Made by a program: the position numbers and the translations under genes. This document shows, piece by piece, positions 43,908 through 53,844 of a stretch of DNA of 64,000 bases. Numbering within the stretch: position 1 is the stretch's first letter; each line of letters begins with the position of its first letter. A model generated the notes under the pieces. It made no database searches and was not told the origin of the DNA. It was given only the letters and a program-made list of their open reading frames with translations. Source of the DNA: JBBQZU01 sp041749535 (lineage in GTDB: Bacteria > Bacteroidota > Bacteroidia > Flavobacteriales_D > Cryomorphaceae); the NCBI GenBank assembly GCA_041749535.1, contig JBGTBE010000057.1, positions 23,453 through 87,452 of the forward strand, written 5' to 3'.

Positions 43908-46900
43908 ATGAATAAGCTTCGACCATTTCTATGCCTATTCTTCTTAATGGCATTCGGACTGCAATTTAATAACGTAAATGCCCAGGAAGATGCTTCGATC
44001 GCCCAATTTTGGAACGAAGCCGCGCTCGCTGCTATAAGCCGTGACTTTGCGAGACCTACGGTGCATGCCAGAAACCTGTTTCACTCGTCTATTGCAATAT
44101 ATGACGCATGGGCGGCGTATGACCCGAATGCAGAGCCTTATTTGCTCGGGCGTACAAGAGGAACCTATACGAGCACCTTTAGTGGTGTTGCAATACCTGA
44201 CTCTCCGGAAGCAGTGCAAGATGCGCGAGAAGTTGCTATCAGTTTTGCTGCATACAGATTACTGATTCACAGATTTCAGAATTCGCCTGGAGCATTTTTA
44301 ACGACGGTTGATCTAAATCAGCGAATGATCGACCTTGGGCTTGATCGATTTAATACAAGTACAAGCTATGTGAATGGTGGACCAGCTGAATTGGGCAACT
44401 ATATTGCCCAACAAATAATAAACTATGGTCTTACAGACGGCTCAAATGAATCTGCGGATTATGCCAATACATACTATCAGCCACTCAACAGCAATATATT
44501 TCCAGAACAGCCCGGTGCTGGTGATGTGACCGATCCAAACAGATGGCAAGCAATATCACTTTCTGTTCAGATAGATCAGTCAGGAAACGCGGTGAGCAAC
44601 CCTCCATTCCTTTCACCGGAGTGGGGCAATGTTGTTCCTTTCGCATTGCATGAAGATGATTTGACGGTGAAGCAAAGAGATGGTCATTCATGGAATGTAT
44701 ACTTCGATCCGGGTATTCCTCCCCAACTAGATACAACTTCTGCTTTAGGATTTGAATCATTGTACAAGTGGAACCACTGTATGGTTTGCGTATGGCAGTC
44801 ACATCTAGATCCTGACGTTGATGTGATGATAGACGTGTCTCCAGCCAATATCGGAAACCTGCAATCTTACCCTACCGCATTTGAAGACTATGTGGATTTT
44901 TACGATTTTGAGAACGGAGGGGTCAATAGCCCTGGTTATACCCTGAACCCAATCACCAATCAACCATACGAGACCCAATTTGTAAAAATGGGTGACTACG
45001 CCAGAATACTTGCCGAATTTTGGGCGGACGGACCGCAAAGCGTTACACCTCCCGGTCACTGGTTTAAAATATACAACGAAATAAGGCACAACCCACTTTG
45101 GGAAAATAAGTGGATGGGACAAGGACCGGATCTCGACCAGCTAGAGTACGATGTGAAAACATACCTAACTCTTGGGGGGGCGATGCACGATGCCGCGATT
45201 ACTGCCTGGGGAATTAAAGGATATTATGATATTGCGAGACCCGTGACGGCAATCAGGTACATGTCATCGAAAGGACAATGCTCCGATCCTGATGGACTGA
45301 ATTACCACCCTGCGGGTATGCCATTGATGCCAGGGCTCATTGAACAGGTGCTCGATGGAGATCCTTTGGCAGGTGAAGAGAATGAGAACGTAGGCAAGGT
45401 TAAAGTTTATACCTGGAAAGGACCTGACTACATTGTTGATCCCGAAACATCGCACGCTGGTGTTGGTTGGATATTGGGCGAAAACTGGTGGCCATACCAG
45501 AGACCCAGCTTCGTAACCCCTCCTTTTGCCGGCTATATATCTGGACACTCAACTTTTTCCCGTACGGCAGCGGAAGTACTTACTTTGACCACAGGATCTC
45601 CGTTTTTCCCAGGTGGGATGAGCAACTTCGTAGCCGAACAAAATGATTTCCTCGCCTTCGAGCAGGGTCCAAGCGAAACAGTTATTTTGCAATGGGCCAC
45701 TTATCAGGATGCTTCTGATCAGTGCAGCTTATCCAGAATTTGGGGTGGAATACACCCTCCTTTCGATGATATCCCCGGAAGACTTATAGGGATTGAATTG
45801 GGTCCACAAGTGTTTAATGAAGCCAATAACATCTTTGAGACCGACCGACCTATTATTACATCAATCGTGTCAGACGATACTGTCATAAACATTGATGATA
45901 TTGGATCTGTGTTTTCTGCAACTATCACCTATGATAGAGCTATGAATACAGCAATAGCACCGTCAATTACCTTTTTGGTTAATAACCCATTGGGGCCGGC
46001 TGTTACAGTGAGCAATGTAGGATGGATCTCACCGACCGAGTATAAAATTGACTACTTGGTTGGTAACAGCAATTTAGAACTTCGAAATATTTTTATGAGA
46101 GTGACTTCTGGCGTAGACGCAACAGGAATGCCACAAAATGTGTACCTCACAGATCGCCCCTTCGAAGTTGATACCAAAAAGCCGTTGGTCCTTATTGTCA
46201 ACTCAGATACGGACCTTGCCAACGACCAAATTGCCCAGGGCAATGGGATTTCTGTAACAGTAGATCTAAATGAAAACTGTGATACATCTGTGATCCCCAC
46301 ATTTGCAATAATTAGCGCATCTGATCTCTCTGGGATAGTAAGTGTGAATGAAGCACTTAGTATGTGGGCTGATGATAACAGTTATACGTTGGTATTAAAT
46401 GTATCCGACACCAATGAAGAGTTTGATGAGGTAGGAATTTCCATTTCCGACATTTATGATGCAGCAGGCAATCCTCTGGTTGCAGTCGATTACACAGCTC
46501 TTTTTGATATTGACACTAAGAATCCGGAAATTACTTCTACTGGCGTGAGCAACGATCTTCTCAACACTGCAACTGTCGGAAGTCAGGCATTGTCAATTAC
46601 TTTCGGGTTCGACGAAGAGATGAACACCAATATAAATCCTGTCCTGGTATTTCCGGATGACAATCCCCTCGCATCTACCTTGGTTCCAAACTCTTTTGCT
46701 ACAGGATGGGCAAATAACAACACCTTTACAGCTGTATTCAACCAAATAAGCAGTTCAGAAGAATTGTTTAATATCACGATTGAATTGGTCGGTTTTATTG
46801 ACCAGGCTGGAAATACTCCGGAAGAATCCTTATTGAGCCCATTGTTTGGCATTGATACCAAGAAACCAACGGTTCAGGGTGTCTCTCCTACAGGCATTGT

Positions 46901-47828
46901 GTTAAACGATTCAGAAGTGGAAGATGGTGTGTTCGAACTCGAAGTGAACTTCGAAGAGCCAATGAATGAGTCACAGCTTTTATTGGTGCAGCTGAATGGG
47001 CCATCTGGCTTATCGGGCTCTATCAATTATAACCCTTTTGCCAGCAATTGGCTTAGCACCCAGGTATTCAAAGCAAGCTTTAACACCAATGATCAGGGAG
47101 TTGAAATTTCAAACGTGGGATTAAACTTGACATTTGGGCTAGATTTGGCTGGCAACACACAAACACCATTCACTGAATCAGCATGGATAAATATTGACAC
47201 CAAAAATCCCGCAGTGAATGTGCTTCTGGCTAATACGTACGATGTGCATGCCGGAAATATTGGCGTTGCAGGTTTCTCCTTGTTGGCCATTTTTGATGAA
47301 GCTATGAGTCAAGATGACATACCTGAATACCTCTTCGATGCATCTTCTGATGTATTCGAAGTGCTTACATTCAATGGAGACTTGTCAGGCTGGGTGAACG
47401 ACTTCACATATCAGGCATATTATGATGTTGCTGAGCTTGAAATTGAAATCTCGGATATCAGTGTTTCAGTTGCGAATTCATTCGATGCTGCAGGAAATTT
47501 GGTGGTCACTTCCATCTATGATGATTTCTTTTCAATTGGTATCACTACCACATCTGCCAGTGACCATTCGGCTTCTGGTAAATCATCAGTTTATCCAAAT
47601 CCTTTCACGCGTGCAGATGCTCTCACACTTGAAATTGCAGAATCCATCCTTTCGCCAACAATACAGGTTTGGAGCACGGAAGGCAAAATGGTACATCAGC
47701 AGCAATGGGCAGCCCTACAAGCAGGAAAGCATTTGATTAGCTTACCACAACTTGCAGAAGGTGCTTACTTTTTGAACCTTACAGCGGAGAATCACAAAGA
47801 GACATTCAAGCTTGTAGTGAATCCATAA
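43908..47828 (+). CDS. Secreted vanadium-haloperoxidase/PAP2-type enzyme with five Ig-like repeats and T9SS sorting domain
   Basis: 1306 residues. Signal peptide 1-25 (AQ). The catalytic domain (about 30-640) has the vanadate/phosphate-binding residues: IKGYYDIARPVTAIRY (Lys and Arg, about 437-444), SGHSTFSR (Ser-Gly-His, about 545) and RIWGGIHPPFDD (Arg about 610, His about 616). Haloperoxidases and PAP2 acid phosphatases share this site, so the reaction is open. Five Ig-like domains follow, each opening with DTKxP or DRP; the openings recur at about 645, 755, 869, 983 and 1097. The C-terminus (KSSVYPNPFTRADALTLEI...FKLVVNP) is a T9SS type A domain. TAACTTCG (43873-43880) is a near-match promoter. 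Confidence 0.88.
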   Translation: MNKLRPFLCLFFLMAFGLQFNNVNAQEDASIAQFWNEAALAAISRDFARPTVHARNLFHSSIAIYDAWAAYDPNAEPYLLGRTRGTYTSTFSGVAIPDSPEAVQDAREVAISFAAYRLLIHRFQNSPGAFLTTVDLNQRMIDLGLDRFNTSTSYVNGGPAELGNYIAQQIINYGLTDGSNESADYANTYYQPLNSNIFPEQPGAGDVTDPNRWQAISLSVQIDQSGNAVSNPPFLSPEWGNVVPFALHEDDLTVKQRDGHSWNVYFDPGIPPQLDTTSALGFESLYKWNHCMVCVWQSHLDPDVDVMIDVSPANIGNLQSYPTAFEDYVDFYDFENGGVNSPGYTLNPITNQPYETQFVKMGDYARILAEFWADGPQSVTPPGHWFKIYNEIRHNPLWENKWMGQGPDLDQLEYDVKTYLTLGGAMHDAAITAWGIKGYYDIARPVTAIRYMSSKGQCSDPDGLNYHPAGMPLMPGLIEQVLDGDPLAGEENENVGKVKVYTWKGPDYIVDPETSHAGVGWILGENWWPYQRPSFVTPPFAGYISGHSTFSRTAAEVLTLTTGSPFFPGGMSNFVAEQNDFLAFEQGPSETVILQWATYQDASDQCSLSRIWGGIHPPFDDIPGRLIGIELGPQVFNEANNIFETDRPIITSIVSDDTVINIDDIGSVFSATITYDRAMNTAIAPSITFLVNNPLGPAVTVSNVGWISPTEYKIDYLVGNSNLELRNIFMRVTSGVDATGMPQNVYLTDRPFEVDTKKPLVLIVNSDTDLANDQIAQGNGISVTVDLNENCDTSVIPTFAIISASDLSGIVSVNEALSMWADDNSYTLVLNVSDTNEEFDEVGISISDIYDAAGNPLVAVDYTALFDIDTKNPEITSTGVSNDLLNTATVGSQALSITFGFDEEMNTNINPVLVFPDDNPLASTLVPNSFATGWANNNTFTAVFNQISSSEELFNITIELVGFIDQAGNTPEESLLSPLFGIDTKKPTVQGVSPTGIVLNDSEVEDGVFELEVNFEEPMNESQLLLVQLNGPSGLSGSINYNPFASNWLSTQVFKASFNTNDQGVEISNVGLNLTFGLDLAGNTQTPFTESAWINIDTKNPAVNVLLANTYDVHAGNIGVAGFSLLAIFDEAMSQDDIPEYLFDASSDVFEVLTFNGDLSGWVNDFTYQAYYDVAELEIEISDISVSVANSFDAAGNLVVTSIYDDFFSIGITTTSASDHSASGKSSVYPNPFTRADALTLEIAESILSPTIQVWSTEGKMVHQQQWAALQAGKHLISLPQLAEGAYFLNLTAENHKETFKLVVNP

Positions 47829-47864
47829 GCAGGGTATATCACCTTACAATACAGCCACACGCCT

Positions 47865-50318
47865 GTGAAAAACACCTGGTTTTCATCACAAAATAAAGGC
47901 TGCGGAGATAGGATTTGCAAAGTTGAAATCAAGGGCTTGTTGGCAGCAGTATTACTGCTGCCAACAGTTCTTGAAAACCTTCAATGCCAAACCTATACGA
48001 ACGTAGCTCCTTTATACGAAGTATCAGCCCTGCCAACGAGCCTTAATTTTGGAAGTGGTGCAAGTTTCTATGACTACAACAATGACGGTCTGGATGATTT
48101 GAGTTTCACCATGACCAACGACAGCCTTAGATTCTACTTAAACACCGGCGACGGCTTTGAGCTACAGCCATCTTATGCATTCGGTGCCGGTGAATCTAAA
48201 CAGGTACTATGGGTAGACTATGACAACGACGGTGATCTTGACTTTTTACTGACCATCAACAATGGACGCTACATTCTTTATCAGAATGATGGCAATATGA
48301 ACTTTACTGATGTGTCTATTGCCGCTGGACTTTCAATCGAAAACGAAAGGCACTATGGTGCATCTTTTGGAGATTATGACAAGGATGGTGACCTGGACTT
48401 TTACGTTTGTACATATGCGCTCAATCCTGGTCCAAACACGTACAATGCCAACAACCATCTCTATCGCAACAATGGTGACGGAACATTCACAGATGTGACG
48501 ATACAAGCTGGTGTGCAAGATGGAATCAGGCTTTCATTCCAGAGTGTATGGCTCGACTACAATGAAGATGGATGGCTGGATCTTTTTGTAATCAATGACC
48601 GGATTTATGCCAACTCATTGTACAAAAATAACGGCGATGGAACTTTTACGGACAAAGCTGCGGCTGCGGGGATACAATTTGCAGGGCAGGACCCCATGAC
48701 AAATACCATAGGAGATTTTGACAATGACGGAGACCTGGATATTTACCTTACCAATACAGGCATTCCAGCCAAACAACCTAAATTGCTTGTAAACAACGGA
48801 AATGAAACATATACTGACCAGTCGCTTGAACACAATGTACAATTACCATATTGGACCTGGGGAGCGCTTTGGGTGGATTATAACAACGATACTTTCCATG
48901 ACTTATATGTATGTACAGGCAACCCCAATCCAAATGAACTATTACAACCGAACTTCTTCTTTGGAAATACAGGCGCAAATTTTTTCCAACCTGCGAACAG
49001 TGCATTTACAGAAGTAATCCATGCACGAAGCTATTCACCAGTTAGAGGCGATTTTAACAACGATGGATTTTATGACATTGCAGTACTCAATGAAGCACCT
49101 TATGATGTGATGCTGTGGCAAAATTCAGGAAATGACAATAACTATATAAAAATTACACTTCACGGAACAGCATCCAACACCTTTGCTATAAGCAGCTATA
49201 TAAGGGTGTATGCCGGGGGAAATGAGTATATGCAATTTACCCACTGTGGTGAAAATTATCTTGGCCAAAACTCTCAACATCATATTTTTGGATTGGCCGA
49301 ATACGAAATCGTAGACTCTGTTCAAGTAACATATTTAAGCGGACATATTGATACTTATTACGACCTGGAAGTGAATCAGTGGTATCATTTTACCGAGGGT
49401 GACAATATTGAGTTGATAATAAACAGCGATGTACCCACCAATCTTTGCGAAGGTCAGCAAGTTGTTCTAGATGCGGGAGAACATCCCCACTATTTATGGA
49501 ACACAGGTCACGATGGGCAATTTCTTGAAGTTGATGAAGCCGGAATTTATTCAGTTACCGTGACAAACCAATTTGGGGTTTCTAAAACGGCAGAAATTGA
49601 AGTGACAGTATCACCTTTGCCTGAATTACTTGTATCTATTACAAATGTATTGTGTGCAGGAGATTCAACCGGGGTTATCGTCTTACAGAATATTATGGGA
49701 ATTGACCCTGAAGAAGTAGTATGGAGCAATCAAGCCAGTGGTGACAGCATCAGTGGATTGGTAGCCGGTGCTTACGATTATATCTTTACTGACATCAATG
49801 GTTGCATGGCGGATGCTACAGCCGTTATTACTGAACCAGATCCATTGAATATTCAGCTTTTCGTGCAAATGGAAAACGTAGGAAATGATGGCAGCGTGCT
49901 CGTATTTACTACTGGCGGGATTCCACCATATACCGTTGTGTTTAATGGTGAAATACTTAGTGGAAACACGGCTACAGGCTTGGCAGCTGGCACATACACT
50001 GTCTCTTCCATAGATAATAACGACTGTCAGATAGACTCAACCATTTACGTTGGCAACCTGTCCAGCACCGGGAATATGATAAACAACGGTTTCGATATTT
50101 TTCCGAATCCTGCCCGAGATGTGATCAACATCAGAATGAACCGAAACAACGTTCATTCCTACCTTGAAATATCTGATTCGCAAGGTGCTCTTGTTCTCAG
50201 GATCCCATTGTCTTCAGAGTCGACACAGAATATACCAATTGACCTATCTCCAGGACTTTATGCAGTTCGGTTGCAGACCTTAAATGCTTCTCGAACAGTC
50301 AAACTTGTTGTGCATTGA
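47865..50318 (+). CDS. FG-GAP/UnbV-repeat secreted protein with T9SS sorting domain
   Basis: 817 residues from a GTG start; a longer N-region precedes the hydrophobic core GLLAAVLLLPTVL. Seven FG-GAP/VCBS-like calcium loops follow (DYNNDGLDDLSFT, DYDNDGDLDFLLT, DYDKDGDLDFYVC, DYNEDGWLDLFVI, DFDNDGDLDIYLT, DYNNDTFHDLYVC, DFNNDGFYDIAVL), forming a propeller. An ASPIC/UnbV domain (about 425-510) and a SprB-type repeat (VVWSNQASGDSISGLVAGAYDYIFTDING) precede the T9SS domain (FPNPARDVINIRM...TVKLVVH). Likely a surface adhesin or scaffold; no enzymatic motif. It starts 36 bp after the previous gene. Confidence 0.87.
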   Translation: MKNTWFSSQNKGCGDRICKVEIKGLLAAVLLLPTVLENLQCQTYTNVAPLYEVSALPTSLNFGSGASFYDYNNDGLDDLSFTMTNDSLRFYLNTGDGFELQPSYAFGAGESKQVLWVDYDNDGDLDFLLTINNGRYILYQNDGNMNFTDVSIAAGLSIENERHYGASFGDYDKDGDLDFYVCTYALNPGPNTYNANNHLYRNNGDGTFTDVTIQAGVQDGIRLSFQSVWLDYNEDGWLDLFVINDRIYANSLYKNNGDGTFTDKAAAAGIQFAGQDPMTNTIGDFDNDGDLDIYLTNTGIPAKQPKLLVNNGNETYTDQSLEHNVQLPYWTWGALWVDYNNDTFHDLYVCTGNPNPNELLQPNFFFGNTGANFFQPANSAFTEVIHARSYSPVRGDFNNDGFYDIAVLNEAPYDVMLWQNSGNDNNYIKITLHGTASNTFAISSYIRVYAGGNEYMQFTHCGENYLGQNSQHHIFGLAEYEIVDSVQVTYLSGHIDTYYDLEVNQWYHFTEGDNIELIINSDVPTNLCEGQQVVLDAGEHPHYLWNTGHDGQFLEVDEAGIYSVTVTNQFGVSKTAEIEVTVSPLPELLVSITNVLCAGDSTGVIVLQNIMGIDPEEVVWSNQASGDSISGLVAGAYDYIFTDINGCMADATAVITEPDPLNIQLFVQMENVGNDGSVLVFTTGGIPPYTVVFNGEILSGNTATGLAAGTYTVSSIDNNDCQIDSTIYVGNLSSTGNMINNGFDIFPNPARDVINIRMNRNNVHSYLEISDSQGALVLRIPLSSESTQNIPIDLSPGLYAVRLQTLNASRTVKLVVH

Positions 50319-50544
50319 AAACCCTGTGTCAATTTGTCCACAATTCAGCGAATGTTATCCAAAAATGAAAGTTCCAGGAATATTTATCCATTGTTAATTT
50401 CAAAATCAGGCAACTATAAAATCCAGGCACCAATGGTTATTTAGTCGCTGTTTTAATCTGCTGGTTATTTAAAGTAAGATTAACGTCTTTAGAGTGATTA
50501 GGACATGGTACTCCTGTACTTTGGCTCCAAAAAAATCACTAAAC

Positions 50545-53250
50545 ATGAAATCAAAATTTACATTAACTGCCGGACTATTGACCGCAATAGTGCTTCATCC
50601 TGGAAGTGCAGTCTTTTCTCAGTTACCAGGGACAGATACACCTTTCACTTTGCAATTGCTCCATGCATCCGATTTGGAAGGAGGGGTAGATGCCATAGAA
50701 CGCGCTTCTTTCTTCGCTGCCATAGTTGATGGCCTTGAAGATAGTTATCCAAATACCATAAGACTTTCGGCAGGAGACAACTACATTCCAAGTCCTTTTT
50801 TTAATGCCGCTTCAGACCCGTCATTTCGAACCACTTTGCGAAATGTAAATGAAGACCTTTTCGGTTTGGCATTGAACAGCACTGACATAAGAGAAGCAGC
50901 CGGACGTGCTGATCTTACCATCATGAACATTCTTGGTCTTGATGCTTCTGCGCTTGGCAACCATGAATTTGATGCTGGTACACCTGTTGTTCAAGAACTT
51001 CTCGCGCGACTTTATCAGGGTACCACTTCACTTTCACAAGTTCGTTGGTTTGGTACCCAATTTCCATACTTGAGTGCCAACCTTGACTTTACCAACGATG
51101 CTTCACTTTCATCCTTATACACCAGTGCCATTTTGAGCAACGATGCCTTCAAAACTGACCCATCTAATTTTCCGGACAATTCACCTAAAATTGCTCCCGC
51201 AACACTGATAGAACGCGGTGGGGAATTGATTGGTGTAGTAGGAGTTACTACCCAACTCCTTGCGCAAATCTCTTCTCCTGGCGGTGTTGTCGAAGTAACG
51301 GGTGGTCAGAATGACATGCCTGCATTGGCATTGGTAATACAACCGCTGATTGACGATCTCACATCATTGGGTGCCAACAAAATAATTCTGGTATCACACC
51401 TACAGCAATTTACTTTTGAAGCAAATTTGGCTGGTCTGCTCAGCGGTGTTGATATCATCGTTGCAGGAGGTTCTGATCAGATACTTGCGAATCCCGGAAC
51501 AAGACTTGCCGCCGGCGATGTTGCTGCAGGTGCTTATCCATTTATTACACAGGACGGTGAAGGAAACCCTGTTCTTATTGTAAGTACTGATGGTGAATAT
51601 AGCTATGTAGGAAGATTGGTAGTCAATTTCGATATGAACGGTATAATTGACACCAGCTCATTGAATTCAGCTATAAATGGCCCTTATATTTCTGATCTTG
51701 AAATGACCAACGATGTATGGATGGACTCTCCGGCCGCTTTTGCTCCTAATTCCAAATTTGATCTTGTAACCAGACTTACCGACGCTATTCTTGACATCGT
51801 AACCGTAAAAGATGGCAATGTGGTTGGTAAATCAGATGTATTTCTAGATGGACGACGCAGTCAGGTTCGGACACAGGAGACCAATATGGGGAATATTTCT
51901 TCTGACGCAAACCTGTTCGTAGCAAAGCAATTTGATGCTTCTACCATGGTCTCTATCAAAAATGGAGGTGGCATTAGAGCAGCCATCGGCGAAGTGGTGG
52001 AAACAAGCCCTGGGGTGTACAGCTTCCTCCCACCACAAGCAAACCCCCTTTCTGGCAAAGAAGCCACTGAAGTTTCTCAGCTGGACATAGAGAATTCTCT
52101 TAGATTCAATAACCTGCTTTCATTGGTCACTGTAAGTGCTTCGGGATTGCTGCAGCTTATGGAGCATGGATTCGCTGCAACTACCGCAGGAAGTACGCCT
52201 GGTCAGTTTCCCCAAATTGGCGGACTTCGTGTGTCTTTTGACCCAATGCTCACCCCAGGCAGCAGAATTAGAAACTTGGTAATTGTAAATGAAGATGGTT
52301 TGCCAGTTGATAGTATTGTGGGTGATGGAAGCATTCTCGGTGATCCAAACAGACCTATCAGGGTGGTAACGTTGAACTTCATGGCCAGCGGTGGTGATGG
52401 TTATCCTTTCGTTGCACTTTCATCGGACCGGGTTGACCTTAATACTGTAGGACTCCCTGAAGGCGAATTCAACTTTGCAATAGCTGGTTCAGAACAAGAT
52501 GCTCTTGCAGAATACATGTATGCAAACCACAGCACGACTCCCTATTTAGCAGCTGAAACAGGTGCCGAAGAAGACATTAGAATTCAAAATTTGAGCGATC
52601 GTAATGATGAAGTTTATTTCTTCTGCAATGAAGGCTTCTTCCCAGCACCTACCAACCCGCGAATCGTTCAAAGTTCGCAGAACAGTTTTGTTGTTGCCAG
52701 GTGGAATCCTGCCCCAGGCTCAGTTAAATGTTTGGTGCAAGGAGGCGTTATTGGAGGCCAAATTCTGTCGCAGGAAGTATTCGGTACCAATGGCAACGCT
52801 CCAGATCGACTAAGGGTGCCAAAAACAATGTTACAGCTAGGACAACTTCACTATTTTAATGTATCATGTTCTTGCTCATTGGATCCGGAGGTGAGCAGTG
52901 AAACTACAGCCAACGTTTATTTCATTCCTTTGGCAAATCAACCAGCAATTGTAATTGCTGCCAATCAGGTAGATGACTATACTGGAGTCACAATCCAAGA
53001 AGGTGAACTTTCCGTGTACCCGAATCCAACAAATGGAGGAAATGTAAATGTGGCTCTGAACCTTCCCATGGCAGAAGTGGGTACTCTTGATATTATTGAT
53101 ATGGCCGGAAGAAGAATCGCTAGTAGAAATATTGTTTCCAGCGAAACACAGAATGTTAGCATTGACTTGCAAGACCTTCCTGGGGGTATTTACACCATTG
53201 TTTATACCGGAACAGTGTTGCGTATTACAGAAATGCTTCTTGTTCAGTAA
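50545..53250 (+). CDS. 5'-nucleotidase-like metallophosphoesterase, T9SS-secreted
   Basis: 901 residues from the ATG at 50545 (signal peptide MKSKFTLTAGLLTAIVLHPGSAVFSQ). Calcineurin-like domain: LLHASDLEGG (Asp43; Glu45 where UshA has His), LSAGDNY, ALGNHEFDAG, VSHLQQ, and GGSDQILANPG in place of GGHxH. A 5'-nucleotidase C-terminal domain (about 430-640) contains KNGGGIRAAIG and GDGYPF. A C-terminal T9SS domain (LSVYPNPTNGGNVNVAL...ITEMLLVQ) ends the protein. The changed metal ligands put it in a DxE/GGS subfamily rather than with classical UshA; likely substrates are nucleotides, NAD-like compounds or cyclic nucleotides. Upstream in-frame Met not used. Confidence 0.86.
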   Translation: MKSKFTLTAGLLTAIVLHPGSAVFSQLPGTDTPFTLQLLHASDLEGGVDAIERASFFAAIVDGLEDSYPNTIRLSAGDNYIPSPFFNAASDPSFRTTLRNVNEDLFGLALNSTDIREAAGRADLTIMNILGLDASALGNHEFDAGTPVVQELLARLYQGTTSLSQVRWFGTQFPYLSANLDFTNDASLSSLYTSAILSNDAFKTDPSNFPDNSPKIAPATLIERGGELIGVVGVTTQLLAQISSPGGVVEVTGGQNDMPALALVIQPLIDDLTSLGANKIILVSHLQQFTFEANLAGLLSGVDIIVAGGSDQILANPGTRLAAGDVAAGAYPFITQDGEGNPVLIVSTDGEYSYVGRLVVNFDMNGIIDTSSLNSAINGPYISDLEMTNDVWMDSPAAFAPNSKFDLVTRLTDAILDIVTVKDGNVVGKSDVFLDGRRSQVRTQETNMGNISSDANLFVAKQFDASTMVSIKNGGGIRAAIGEVVETSPGVYSFLPPQANPLSGKEATEVSQLDIENSLRFNNLLSLVTVSASGLLQLMEHGFAATTAGSTPGQFPQIGGLRVSFDPMLTPGSRIRNLVIVNEDGLPVDSIVGDGSILGDPNRPIRVVTLNFMASGGDGYPFVALSSDRVDLNTVGLPEGEFNFAIAGSEQDALAEYMYANHSTTPYLAAETGAEEDIRIQNLSDRNDEVYFFCNEGFFPAPTNPRIVQSSQNSFVVARWNPAPGSVKCLVQGGVIGGQILSQEVFGTNGNAPDRLRVPKTMLQLGQLHYFNVSCSCSLDPEVSSETTANVYFIPLANQPAIVIAANQVDDYTGVTIQEGELSVYPNPTNGGNVNVALNLPMAEVGTLDIIDMAGRRIASRNIVSSETQNVSIDLQDLPGGIYTIVYTGTVLRITEMLLVQ

Positions 53251-53277
53251 GTTCGAAGTGTATTCCAATCAACGACT

Positions 53278-53306
53278 AAAAGGACTCCTCCGGGGGTCCT
53301 TTTTTT
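53278..53306 (+). terminator. Rho-independent terminator after the T9SS cargo cluster
   Basis: AAAAGGACTCC (53278-53288) pairs with GGGGTCCTTTT (53293-53303) with one G-T wobble across a 4-nt loop, continuing into a T-run. It lies 27 bp after the stop codon. Confidence 0.88.
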
Positions 53307-53400
53307 GATTATTCCGCATTAACTTGTTATAGAAAGGAACAGGGTCTATCTGCATACAATCAATAATAAAGTTCTCAGATTCAAAAAAAAGAAGCAATAG

Positions 53401-53432
53401 TTGCACAATTCTAACTTTAGGGTTTATTTTTG
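53401..53432 (+). promoter_or_regulatory. Promoter of the rhodanese gene
   Basis: TTG (53401-53403) and TATTTTTG (53425-53432) separated by 21 bp; leader of about 40 nt to the ATG. Confidence 0.55.
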
Positions 53433-53477
53433 GTGCAGAAGTTCTGATTTTAACAGTTCTGCGCTAAAAAACACCAC

Positions 53478-53795
53478 ATGAAAGAAATTACTGTTGAAGA
53501 ATTTGATGCTTTAAGGAAGTCAGGCGGCAACTTTCAGTTAATAGATGTCCGAGAGCCCTATGAGCGCGAAATTGCAAGTCTGGGTGGAGAGTTGATCCCC
53601 CTCGCTGAGATTATGGACAATGCTGATAAAGTGCTAAGAGACAAAAAAGTAGTGGTGTATTGCAGAAGTGGCAAGCGGAGTGCATCTGCTGTACAGGCAC
53701 TGGAACAGTTGCACGGCTTTGAAAACTTGTACAATCTGGAAGGGGGAATATTAGCCTACGCTGACCGGATCGACAGTAGCATTACCAAGTATTGA
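53478..53795 (+). CDS. Single-domain rhodanese
   Basis: 105 residues, cytoplasmic. One rhodanese domain: NFQLIDVREPYEREIASLGGELIPLAEI, then active-site loop VVYCRSGKRSASAV with the persulfide Cys, and GFENLYNLEGGILAYADRID at the end. CRSGKRS is typical of GlpE/MoeB-C-terminal-type sulfurtransferases. No adjacent thiamine or molybdenum genes give a pathway. Confidence 0.9.
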   Translation: MKEITVEEFDALRKSGGNFQLIDVREPYEREIASLGGELIPLAEIMDNADKVLRDKKVVVYCRSGKRSASAVQALEQLHGFENLYNLEGGILAYADRIDSSITKY

Positions 53796-53844
53796 TTGCT
53801 TTATAAAATCACAATCTATTCAAAAACCCAATTATCCTTGCAGG

